Shown here: positions 41,880-52,645 of the stretch, piece after piece
Position numbering within the stretch: position 1 is the stretch's first letter
How the letters are laid out: each line of letters opens with the position of its first letter
Assembly (NCBI GenBank): GCA_930367205.1
Contig: OV884015.1
Location: forward strand, 2,852,001 to 2,916,000
Reading direction: 5' to 3'
DNA: 64,000 nucleotides
From: Acanthosoma haemorrhoidale
Taxonomy: Eukaryota; Arthropoda; Insecta; Hemiptera; Acanthosomatidae
Position numbers and translations under genes: made by a program
Notes under the pieces: model-generated
The model's database searches: none
Told to the model about the DNA's origin: nothing
The model's input: only the letters and a program-made list of their open reading frames with translations

Positions 41880-43420
41880 ATGCCAGAGTTGGAGAACTAT
41901 GCCGTGAATTTAGAACCCCCTGGTCCACTGAAGTTCACAGATCAACTGCAAAACATTGCTATAGCATGGCAACAGTGGTCCCAATCAGTTGAATGGTATG
42001 ACGAAGCCCTAAATCTTTATAAAAAGAGGCTGCTTAAATAAGTCGCCACGTTCAGCGGACCAGAGACCCTAACAATTTAAGTTGAGAGGAAGGATTTTAA
42101 GGTAATCAAATAAAAATTTATATAATTATTTCACCCCTAAAGGTAATGAAATCAATGAAAGAACTCTGTTAAATGGAATCGTACAAAAGAGAGGGCAACA
42201 TTCTGATGAATTCCTTACCGCTGCGATTAATCAATCAAATAAGTGTAGCTATGGCACACTCGGAGATAAGTTACGGTGTGACAAACTAGTTCTCGGGATT
42301 TGTGATGATGAAGTCCACAAAACTTTTCGCAATGAAGAAGAGCTTTCATTCGATAAAGCAGCGACAATGTGTAACTCAGCGGAGTGCTCTATGCTGTATC
42401 CTTCTGAAATGAAAGGAGAATTAAGTGAGTCAGCCGAAATAAATGCTCTAAGTCAGAAAACACAAAAAATGTGCAAACAGTGTAGTGGTTATGCGGCAAA
42501 GGCCGATGAAACCTTTAATTGCAGACGCTGCAACACTGTCCACTGCAAAAGATCATGCCCAGCACTTAGAAAGAGGTGAAAATTTACATTCATACTGGAT
42601 ATGGGAGCACAGCTGATATACTCGCGACCCAACAGGCCTACGCATGCAAACTAATTGTTGAGCCATCCAATATCAAGTCCCTCATCGGATATGGAGGGGG
42701 TCGTGTACAGGTTTTCGGGGAAACCACAGTCAGCGTAAAACACAGAGAGGCATGCATGTCTGATACAGTGAGATTCTTGGTGGTTGAAGCGAGCCATATC
42801 CTTATACTTGGGGAAATGGCCTTTGTGGTGCTTGGGCTGGTGAAACGGGGAAGCTTAATGGAAGATTGAGAAAACTATTCGGGAGTCGGATGTGTAAAAA
42901 AAAAGGTTTCTCTCATGAATGGACCTCATAGAAAAACATTGTTCAAAATTTATCCACCCAGAAAAGTACCTTAATCTGTTTGGGATCAAGTCAAACAAGA
43001 AATTGACAAAATGGTGAGCGCAAAAATGATCATCCCGATGACGGAACCCATGATCACCCATGGTCGTGGTGTGGCGTGAAAATAAACCTCATTGATCTGA
43101 CAGATCTAAACAAGAATATCAAGATAAGGTAATTTCCACTCCAAAACATTGACAAAATTGTGCCAAACTCCATGGATCAGCTGGCTTCTCCAAATTGGAC
43201 TGCGCCAAGGGGTTCTGACGAATCCCAGTAACTCCGGGAACTGCCAAATACCTTACGTTTTCGACTCCATTCACGCCAGTGTTAACAGGAGTTAATGTGT
43301 TCCCTCCTTGAAAGGATTGACAAAGACGAAATTTCAATGATTGATGACCTCATTCATGTAAAAACAGAATACAATCTGTACCAAGCCACAAGAAATGCCC
43401 TGATGCGAATAAACGTATCT
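41880..43420 (+). pseudogene. Decayed Ty3/gypsy gag-pol remnant
   Basis: On the plus strand, with many breaks: a gag start (MPELENYAVNLEPPGPLKF, WQQWSQSVEWYDEA) and LVLGICDDEVHKTFRNEEEL. A CCHC-like knuckle region follows (CKQCSGYAAKADETFNCRRC, CKRSCPA), and then a protease remnant FILDMGAQLIYS, where the usual DTGA has become DMGA. RT pieces follow: IINLIDLTDLNK-like, then FSKLDCAKGF and RIPVTPGTAKYLTFSTPF. This is the layout of Mag/K02A2.6-type gypsy elements. No LTR was recognised around it. Confidence 0.72.
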
Positions 43421-43514
43421 GTGTGAAAGCTAAATCGTAAAAAATGAATTCACATCTTTGGCAGCTCTGGCAAGTTATAATTAGCAAGTGATAGCTATTA
43501 AACAGATATAACCA

Positions 43515-43850
43515 GATAATACAGTTCAATCCTTTGAATCATTTGTGAGTTGTTCTTACAATGCTCTAAGACGCTTGCTACTGGTTTATAACCAACTAAT
43601 GTTTGAAGCAAGCTAGAATCACTTCTCAATGATTTGCGGGATGTTCTTGCAATCTTCTAAGAGCCGAATAGACGCCGATTAATACCAGCTAATCTTTGAA
43701 TACAGGTAGAATTACTTCTTAATGGCCTTCGGGTTCTTCTTACAATGTTCTGAGTGCCAAGTAGCCACCAGTTAATAACTGTTTACGGAATGTTTTTTCA
43801 ATGTCTCTGAATGACTGCTTGTCAGCAGTTCAATTTTGACGTGTGTTGAT
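43515..43850 (+). repeat. Degenerate tandem repeat, about three to four units of 90-95 bp
   Basis: Units share (TTC)TTRCAATSTTCTRAG..., ...ACYAGTTAATA/CAGCTAATCTTTGAA and AGAATTACTTCTYAATG in the same order. They are strongly diverged and non-coding. The array follows the gypsy remnant directly and may be part of its untranslated end. Confidence 0.45.
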
Positions 43851-46485
43851 CTTGCGTCTGGCAACTCCGCTTTCAGTTTCTTGGAAAATACCATGCAGAT
43901 GCATACCTTTCAGAGGTGCTGCTACAATAGTAAACCTTAAGTCTAAAACATTTTTTTTAAAGAACTGAGAGAGACCGTCCCTCTTAAAGAGGGAGAAAAA
44001 AACAACAGAAGCTTGAATATGGGAGGAGGAAATCTAGTTATTACTCAAGCAGCTCGGAATCGACAGATGTCTCTTATCAGCTGGCTGAAAATGTGTGCCT
44101 GGCGGCTTTTCGATGATGGTTAGCTTGCAGAACACTGACAATTTTACCTACAATAATCTGCTTGAACTCATCAGGTTTCTTTTAGTTATCTAGAATCATT
44201 TTCACACTCGTGTTATTTAAAATTCGTTAAATTCCTTTTCTTCAGCCAAAGATTCCGACTTGTCTGCTTTTTCACGACCGCCGCAGATTTATTCCCTCAT
44301 CTTCATTTTTAGTACAGGCTCACAGAATACTGGGTCGAATTTAACCAACATCTCAACAAGCTCCAGAATATGTCTTGTATCTACCATTCAATCAATGCCT
44401 TCCTCATGAACACCTTCACTGATGAACTCGCTTCCTGATGAACACCTTCGCTAGCTTCGGAATGCCAAATTTTGTTTTTCTAACAATCTAATTATATCAT
44501 GTATCCTTGTACGAGTTTTCTTATCAATATTTTATTGTTGTATTTTGTCAATCGTTGTGCCATGCCCAGGTTTAATTTCTAATTCCTGCCATTGGGGTGG
44601 TTTTACCATGGTAAATGATCTAATCTGGAATGGGTTTGACTAGTGTCATATTTTGGGATTGAGTTTCCACCACTTGTCAAACATTGAGTTAAAATCAGAT
44701 TGACAATGATTTAAGAAACGTTTACTGCGATATCATTAACATTTTTCTTCTATGGGAAATACACCATCCTCGATCTTAACATCTTTTCACCATTTAACAT
44801 AATTAGAAAAATCCAGCCGCGAGCAAGCTTTTTTGTATTAGCTTTAATTAATTTACCAGGTTGAATTACTCCTTCACTCAAGTCGGAATCTAAATTTTGG
44901 TTTTCAAACGGACCTTCACTTACTAAGAGGCCTCTGTGTTTTCGTCAATCTTGGTAGGCCATTACCCTACATCTTTCAAGGGAATATAGGATATAATTTG
45001 CTGGGATTACTCGTCATCAGAACATTATAAACTACTTCTTAGTCAGTATTTGAAGTGGCTCTTTCCCGTTCAACAACATTAGAAAAATTTTCTTCACGGG
45101 ATGTAAAGATGTATTTCAGTAGAGCTCCAGCATTCCTATTCTGGATTTCCTCTATAGCCTTATTTTTTTTAAAATGTAGCTCCGCTTTCTTTTATTCCTT
45201 TCATCCTAAGGTAGGTAATACCAACGAATAAATTGGAGAAATTAATGGAGTAACTTCAATAGTTTTAGGAATGGGTATTTTAAACTCTCCGTAATCTTTA
45301 AAAAATTCAAATAATGTCTTAAAAATAGGTTAATATTCCTCCCCAATCTGTTCATAATTTCTCCCAATACAATAATGGTTTGTATATCTGATAACACTCA
45401 TACTTTTTTCCAAATTATCTACATAATACAAAATCTAAACATCAAATTCATAAGCCAGTTTCTGTTTAATTATTGCTCATTTTTATTCCATAAACGTACC
45501 ATCTTATATTTTAACATTTATTTACAGTAAACGTACTAATCCGATTCGGTACATAACAAAAATATTAAACATATTATTATAGACAATAACTCTATCAGTT
45601 TTTTTTTTTATAACATTTTTATTATGTATTAATTTTTTCCAATCTTTTTATTTCCTAAATTACATCTCATAATATTCTAGGTTTTAGCATTATGTTGTTT
45701 AAATCCATTATTTGTATTATGTTACTGTTTCGGCCAATATGACCTCTACAACAACAGGTTCAATTTCCCCAATATAGAGGCTTTTATATTTCCCTAGGGC
45801 CCCCCTGAGAACTCCAGACTTCAAAGTCCAATCCCAACTTAATGTCATACTTTTGCTTTTGGTCCGGGTTAAATTGGAAAAAAAATTAAACTTATGTAAA
45901 CTATATATTTCTGAGGACGTATCTTTTTATTTTATTGGTCTGTAAATATTGGTTAGTAATCAGTATTTAAATAAAAGGAACTATACTGATTACAATGTAA
46001 ATATACTTAATATAAGCAGTAGGCTCGGTGTAGCTCTTTTGGCAGACTGGGTCTCTTCTAACGACTCGGTGAAATGTTTTTCAAAAATCTCTTCAGTATC
46101 TTCGAATGATTCGATGTAGCCTTAATTGAGGACTGGATCTGTGGGTAATGGGGCTTCGTCCGACTCGCGCTGGTCCTAGTTGGAAACTACTACGTCCAAC
46201 ATGCTCGCGTCCTAATCGGAAGGAGTCTCCTCGAGCGACTGGCCACGGGTACCAATGCGGAATTCCCAAGTGATTATAGTTGCTTCACAGGACCCACCTT
46301 CTCTGGGCACTTTTAACATCTCCAGTTGAGACATTGGAGAAGTTCGTGCATTGGATTTACCTGAAACTACTGTTCGGAGACAATTTGTGCACACGCAGTC
46401 CCGTTTGAGGACGAGTGGCAGAGCCAAGAGATGACCGGTTTAGTGCACTATGCACTCTTCTGAATCCGTTTTCAGTTGCTACTGC
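43851..46485. other. Intergenic stretch, no gene recognised
   Basis: A mixture of AT-rich sequence and a moderately GC-rich block at 46020-46440. That block has an open minus-strand frame of 71 codons with no recognisable domain. It could be decayed retroelement sequence, but I cannot name it. Confidence 0.4.
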
Positions 46486-46716
46486 AGTTATGGAAGCAGC
46501 TGACACCTGCACATCATCTAAGTCAGCAGAAAGATCAGCACTCTTTAAACTAATCTGTCCTTATATATTTCTCCTTTTCCTCTCACCAGCTCTCATTCAT
46601 CTCGTTACTGTCCCCCTGACGTATTACTTTATCACTGTTATCATATAAGTTGTATTGTTTGTCTAGTTAATAAACTACTTTTTAAAAAGGCCCCTTTGGT
46701 TAATAATTATTTAACT
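46486..46716 (+). repeat. 5' LTR of the errantivirus-like element
   Basis: It begins AGTTATGGAAGCAGCTGACA and ends TTATTTAACT, with the final T shared with the primer site. It contains a CTCATTTCATCTC-like pyrimidine-rich middle and TTGTTTGTCTAGTTAATA near the end. Compared with the 3' LTR it has an extra segment (AACTACTTTTTAAAAAGGCC and on) before its end. Confidence 0.85.
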
Positions 46717-46733
46717 GGCGCCCGAACAGGGAC
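46716..46733 (+). other. Primer-binding site, tRNA-Lys type
   Basis: The sequence TGGCGCCCGAACAGGGAC directly follows the 5' LTR (its first T overlaps the LTR end). It is the 18-base complement of the tRNA-Lys 3' end, as used by several retroviruses and by gypsy-group elements. Confidence 0.92.
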
Positions 46734-47018
46734 CTTGGCAGTGTTAATATAAATTCAGAAGAATCTCCCCATTCAGCGATCCCGCGTTTGGCTAGGCTAG
46801 ACCTGAGAACTTTTTGATTCTTTCCATGAGAAGGCCGATGAAATATTGAACAGGACTTCAGGACTGATCGAGCACTGGTATATTTTAATATACATCCACC
46901 GAGGCTCCAAGAACCACAAATCTGTTATCTAGCGACCAGAGGAAGCCGATAAAAGGAAATATTATCTAGAAGAAGACATCACTTGTATTGGTAAATATAC
47001 TTCATTGTACACATTTAC

Positions 47019-48088
47019 ATGCCCATTACTGACAGACTTAATATAAATCGTAACTTAGAAGAAAACGTAAACATGACTTCTAACGATTACAAAATTTCTA
47101 CTACAGACCTTAAACTAATCCCAGAATTTGACGGAAATCCCAGCCATCTAGTGCGATTTATTAATAAAATAAATTTTTTAGCGAATAACGTCTGCACAAC
47201 CGACAATCCACATCACGAATATAACGCAAAACAATTGATAGGACATGCAACAAACAAATTAGTAGGACATGCCGAATATTGCGGAAGACGTAACTATAAC
47301 TCTTTACTAGAACTGATCCAAGAACTCAAACTTAACTTTCGTGACGACAAAACAATACCCCAATCCATAGCAGAAATATATCAAACTAAACCCGTAATAA
47401 ACGAACATCCTATAAGCTATGTAGAAAGACTGATATTATTACGAGACGACCTTGAAGGTAGAATATATACGGACGACACAAAAACACACAGAAATGAACA
47501 TATTTGATGAACAAATAGTTGACCATTGCCAAAGACAACTTGAAACTTCCGTTGACAATTTCCTCCAACACATAGTAATAAAAAATTTGAGGGATTTGAA
47601 AAAGGCATTAAAAACCACAGCAGTACGAGTAGTCGAAAGAGCATACGGTAACAAACTAACACACAACGAATCCACACAAAGACGCAGTCAAAACCAACCG
47701 CTCCCCGCTAGCAATTATAAAGGGAGGAATTACGACCCACATTACCACGAGAAAAAACGTGAATTTTATAACAATTATAGACAACAATCCCAACAACCAA
47801 GACAGTACAATCAAGAACAACCGCGTTTTAACAATAACTACCCTCGAGACGAAAACGAAAGATATAATCAATCATGGAAACCCCATGAACAAAGACAATA
47901 CTTTAACAAACCAAACCCCAGACCGTATCAATGCGCACAGTCAGCAATCGCGTACACCACACGGAAAATGACAAAGACCAACAAATAAATGAATTACAAG
48001 GCAGACTACAACAATTAGAATCTCGTTATGAGGATTTTTTAGACGTAGGTCCCAACAACAACGAACCTCCAGACCCGAATACCAATTA
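47019..48088 (+). pseudogene. Errantivirus-like gag, frameshifted
   Basis: It starts MPITDRLNINRNLEE at 47019. The first frame (to 47507) covers the gag core with LIPEFDGNPSHLVRFINKIN and YVERLILLRDDLEG. A shift around 47450-47495 moves to a second frame (to 47988) with a basic, Gln/Asn/Tyr-rich nucleic-acid-binding region without zinc knuckles, as is usual for this group. Another shift near 47930 is needed to reach the last piece, which ends ESRYEDFLDVGPNN and stops at about 48088. Confidence 0.8.
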
Positions 48089-49729
48089 AATTACACGGAC
48101 AGTCTCCCAAAAATAAAAGACAGAAAAGGCAAGACATGGCTAATCGACACTGGAGCTTCTAAAAATTATATCAATCCCCATTCCTTACCCGAGGGAACAA
48201 AAATTAATTCGGAAGACTTTGTAATGAAAACTCCTACAGGCAGAGCCGAAGGCACTCAAAGCGCCATAATCGATCTCTATCCCCTGTTAGGAATTCAAGC
48301 AAAGGTAAAAATGCTAATATACCCCTTTAGCAATCGTTTCGATATTCTTTTAGGATACGAAACGATGAAAGAACTGAAAACAGAAATAAAATGTCACAAT
48401 GACGAAATAGTAATAAACGGAACCAAACATAACCTGGAAAATGAAATTTACTATATAAATGACTTACAGACAATAAAACAACTAATTAGGACAGACCACA
48501 TTGATAACAAGCTTTCGGACGAACTTGTGGTACTGATTGGTAAATATGGTGAAATAATAAAAACAAATGAAGAAAAATTACGCGCGACAAATTTAATTAA
48601 ACATAAAATAAACACAAAAAACGAAAACCCTTGCTACACTAGGAACTATCGGTACCCCGTGCAATTCAAAAAGCAAATAAACGAAGAAGTCGCGAATTTA
48701 TTAAAAAATAACATTATTAGAAAAAGTAATTCCCCATACAACTCACCAGTATGGATAGTCCCAAAAAAAATGGATGCCTCAGGCATAAAAAAGGTTCGAA
48801 TGGTAATAGACTACCGAAAACTGAACGAAATGACGACTAATGACAAATACCCACTACCCAACATTGAAGACTTACTGAACAAACTACAAAACGCAAAAAT
48901 ATTTTCAACAATTGACCTTGCATCAGGATTCCATCAAATCGAAATGGATCCAGAATCAATACCAAAGACCGCATTTAGCACAGAAGACGGGCACTTTGAA
49001 TTCTTACAAATGCCCTACGGACTTTGTAACGCACCACCCACATTCCAACGAGCCATGAATATGATGATAGCGAACGTCCCTAACGCTATGATCTACATTG
49101 ACGACATAATCATTTACTCAAACACAATACAAGAGCACCTAGAACATCTCGAAAACGTATTCAAAAAGTTAAAAGAACATGCACTTTCTATCCAACTAGA
49201 CAAGACAGAATTCTTTAAAAACGAAATCCCCTTCTTAGGATATATTGTCACTCCCGACGGACTAAAAACTAACCACAAAAAAAATAGAAGCAATCACAAA
49301 ATTACCTTACCCAAACAATGAAAAAACAACGAGACAATTTCTCGGAATGACCGGATATTACCGAAAATTCATAAAAGACTATGCAAAAATAACGAAACCA
49401 ATATCAAAATCACTACAGACTAAAACATACGAAACAGAAGAAATAAAAAAGGCTTGTGACATACTAAAAACCATTATGACAAATTCACCAATATTAGCAT
49501 ACCCGGACTGGAATAAGACATTCTACTTAACGACAGACGCAAGTGATAAGGCCATCGGCTCGGTGCTATCGCAAAAAGATAACGACGGAATAGAACACCC
49601 AGTAGCATTCGCCTCACGAGTATTACAACCTCCAGAATTAAATTACTCGACTATCGAGAAAGAACTATTAGCAATCGTATGGTCAACACACCACTTTAAA
49701 CCATACTTATACGGTACTAAATTCCAATA
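48071..49729 (+). pseudogene. Errantivirus-like pol: protease, reverse transcriptase, start of RNase H
   Basis: A frame different from gag opens at about 48071. It has protease WLIDTGASKNYI (48137 onward) and FDILLGYETM, then a gypsy-type RT with WIVPKKMDASG, VIDYRKLNEMTT, FSTIDLASGFHQI, MPYGLCNAPPTFQ and the catalytic YIDDIII. An A-run at 49277-49284 carries a frame change; after it come FLGMTGYYRKFIKDY and RNase H from LTTDASDKAIGSVLSQ. A TAA at 49728 interrupts RNase H just before LTDHKPLKW. Confidence 0.9.
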
Positions 49730-50470
49730 ACTAACTGACCACAAACCATTAAAATGGATCTATACAATGAAAAACGGAAACACCAGAATCATGAAATGGA
49801 TCTGGAAATTACAGGACTTTGAATTTGACATAAACCACATTAATGGAAAAACAAATTACGAAGCGGACTTACTATCACGACAAAACGAGAACTTAGAACA
49901 AAACACAAATACTAATCATATAGACGGAGATTTTGACGAATATTTAAACGAACTAGCAATACTCCCGTTAGACGAGAACCCAGACTATGACACACTTATA
50001 GAAGAATTAGAAAACATGACACAAACAGAACAATTAAATGGTGCAATTGGTACATGTGATGAGCAACTGTTCACTCCCAACAATCATCCAACGAACAAAT
50101 TTGGATAGTAGACAGTGAAAAGAATATTAACAAAGAGAAACACCAGATAATAATAAAAAAGGGAATAAAAGAAATAAACTTAACCAAACCATTCAATAAA
50201 AAAAGACATGAAATTACATTTGACAACTTAGAATCACTAATCGAACAATTTATTAGACCCAAAATTACTTATGGAATTTACTGTGAACCAGATATCCCAT
50301 TACTCCAACCATGGTACGATAAAACATTTAAAGACATTTCTAGACTAATACAAGAATCATACCCAACCGTTAAACTAAAAAGATACAAAAACTATGTAAC
50401 CGATATCTTAGACAAAGAAGGACAAATTGAAATAATAAATGACTATCACACCGGAAAAACATCCCACATC
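49730..50470 (+). pseudogene. Errantivirus-like pol end: RNase H tail and integrase stub
   Basis: It continues LTDHKPLKWIYTMKN through INHINGKTNYEADLLSR, the end of RNase H. A stop at about 50106 follows, and then a frame with LIEQFIRPKITYGIYCE and IINDYHTGKTSH, the start of the zinc-binding integrase domain. There it breaks off; no DDE core is present anywhere in the element. Confidence 0.82.
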
Positions 50471-51400
50471 CCACATTACACATTCATCACTAATGGCACA
50501 AATACTGAAAGACGTACACCAAAATGTTACTCTAGTTTCTAGAAACCCAGAAATCTTATGGTTAATGAGCAGAATTCATTGCACCACTCATAATGATGCA
50601 CTCCATATCTTTGTAGACCTTCCAAAGGCAAATCTAAATGTAACAACCTATTTGCTCATACCAGCACCTGTAAAATCTATAAAATATTATATAACATTAG
50701 ATATAGTAAAAACTATTATTATTAAGAAATCTAATATTTTATATACTTCAAACTGTACTATACTAGATGATAAATATTATTGTACTAACTAATCTATTTC
50801 CTTGTATAATGTATGTAATAATACTTGTATAACTAACCTTATTAAATTAGGAACAACCAATACATGTAATTATAAACCAACAAATACTAACACTAAATAT
50901 ATAGAAAATATAGATAGCTTTATAACAACTAACCTCTCCAAAATAGAAAATTGTATAAATAATGATATCATATACTTACCACCTATAAGCTTAGTCCAAT
51001 TAACCCAAAAAGAATGTTATAAAGAACTCCCAAAAATATCAAAACATTTAGTAGATTCGACCATGAACAAATTGTATGAAACAAAGAATGTAATCAAAAC
51101 ATCAAACATTGGCGAATTACAAAATTTAAATATAACAAATATAAATATTGAACCACTCACATTTAACAATTCTTCTAATATGTATATATATATATAACAA
51201 GCTCAGTTGCAGGAACTGCCAGCATCATTCTTATCCTATATTGCCTAAGACAGAGATATACTTCCAGCTCACCACAAAACATGATACCAACAGTTGTATA
51301 CCAACCCGGACAACAAGAGCCTATCAACATATTGGCAACAAAGGTTTATCACCCAAATAACAGCCCTCATGCACCTGCAGCCATCAACTTAATTTCTTGA
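50470..51400 (+). pseudogene. env-like remnant (C-terminal part)
   Basis: After the deletion junction the frame reads ILKDVHQNVTLVSRNPE, then ALHIFVDLPKANLNVTTYLL, then Cys-containing stretches, with an in-frame TAA at 50790. It runs to 51197 (LNITNINIEPLTFNNSSN). Past a shift in an AT-dinucleotide run at about 51187, another frame shows a hydrophobic membrane-spanning stretch (SIILILYCL) and a short tail ending INLIS. This matches the ectodomain end, membrane anchor and cytoplasmic tail of errantivirus Env. Surface-domain parts and any signal peptide are absent. Confidence 0.7.
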
Positions 51401-51414
51401 TGGAACAAGAAACC

Positions 51415-51427
51415 TAAAGAAGGAAGG
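51415..51427 (+). other. Polypurine tract
   Basis: The purine run AAAGAAGGAAGG lies directly before the AGTTATGG start of the 3' LTR. This is the expected plus-strand primer site. Confidence 0.8.
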
Positions 51428-51652
51428 AGTTATGGAAGCAGCTGACACCTGCACACCGACTGTCAACACACAGCTGACACCTGCACATCATCTAAGTCAG
51501 CAGAAAGATCAGCACTCCTTAATCTAATCTGTCCTTATACATTTCTCCTTTTCCTCTCACCAGCTCTCATTCATCTCGTTACTGTAACTCTGACGTATTA
51601 CTTTATCACATAAGTTGTATTGTTTGTCTAGTTAATAGTTAACTAGTTAACT
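51428..51652 (+). repeat. 3' LTR of the errantivirus-like element
   Basis: It begins AGTTATGGAAGC like the 5' LTR but contains an extra 33-bp piece (51454-51486) that repeats CAGCTGACACCTGCACA. It lacks the segment before the LTR end, closing with TAGTTAATAGTTAACTAGTTAACT. Confidence 0.85.
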
Positions 51653-51976
51653 TGCGACTGCTCCACTTCTTCGTAAAACTCGGTGAGTAGCAATATGTGG
51701 AGAAACTGTTATAAGAAGACTTGCTGGAGTGAATTTAAACCTTCAGCATTAGGCGAACATCGAGCTCTACGTGTTCCGTAGGCCTTCCTTAAAATGATTC
51801 TCTGTTCTGAGTAGGAGCCCATTTTAATACTATAATTATTTGAGTATATTTTAGTTTGCAATAAATAAATTAACAGTAATTAAGGAAACTGAAGCTGTCC
51901 CAACCGCCCGGCATGCTATTGCATAAGATGGTACGAATGATTTAAGGGGAGAGGGTTAACAGGTCCTTGTAACCAA

Positions 51977-52645
51977 GACAGGAGGAGGGTCTGTCCCCTC
52001 TAATCCTCCTGACCTGCTCTCCCATTGTGACCTTAGGGTGCTGTGCGAGCAGTCTTTGGAATGTACTATAGAGCCCGTGGGTTCAAAGTATCCTGTAGCT
52101 GCACACAACAGCTATCACCTGCGGGGACAATCTCGTTATAGTTGTTGGTATCATTCAAGTAGTGAAGCCTGAGTTTAGAGTCAGAACAATGGTAGAAGAC
52201 AGGAGGAGAGTCTGTCCCCTCTAATCCTCCTGACCTCCATTGTGACCTTAGATTGGAGTGTGCTGTGCGAGCAGTCTTTGGAATGTACTATGGAGCCCGT
52301 ACGTTCAAAGTATCCTGTAGCTGCACACAACAGCTATCACCTGCGGGGACAATCTCGTTATAGTTGTTGGTATCATTCAAGTAGTGAAGCCTGAGTTTAG
52401 AGTCAGAACAATGGTAGAAGACAGGAGGAGAGTCTGTCCCCTCTAATCCTCCTGACCTCCATTGTGACCTTAGATTGGAGTGTGCTGTGCGAGCAGTCTT
52501 TGGAATGTACTATGGAGCCCGTACGTTCAAAGTATCCTGTAGCTGCACACAACAGCTATCACCTGCGGGGACAATCTCGTTATAGTTGTTGGTATCATTC
52601 AAGTAGTTAAGCCTGAGTTTAGAGTCAGAACAATGGTAGAAGAAG
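51977..52645 (+). repeat. Tandem repeat, three copies of a 221/222-bp unit
   Basis: Units start GACAGGAGGAGRGTCTGTCC at 51977, 52198 and 52420. Copies 2 and 3 are almost identical; copy 1 differs more. Each contains CAGTCTTTGGAATGTACTAT and a CTGCACACAACAGCTATCAC stretch. It begins 325 bp after the errantivirus-like element. No coding function is seen. Confidence 0.93.

Larger units (their letters stand above)
46486..51652 (+). mobile_element. Errantivirus-like Ty3/gypsy element, internally deleted, with env remnant
   Basis: A 5.17-kb element with related LTRs (231 and 225 bp; AGTTA...TTAACT ends as in the gypsy/17.6 group), a tRNA-Lys-type primer site, gag, protease-RT-RNase H, a stub of integrase and the C-terminal part of an envelope-like gene. 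Most of integrase and the start of env are missing in one junction near 50465. Further stops and frame changes lie in gag, in RT/RNase H and in env. The host is presumably an insect, since this env-bearing group is an insect lineage. No clear target duplication was seen (CTGC on the left, TGCG or TTGC on the right). Confidence 0.9.

Noticed and set aside
46212..46427. 71-codon minus-strand frame with Cys-rich start
   Set aside because: CVCTNC could suggest a zinc motif, but no second pair of ligands, splice sites or family match; left unassigned.
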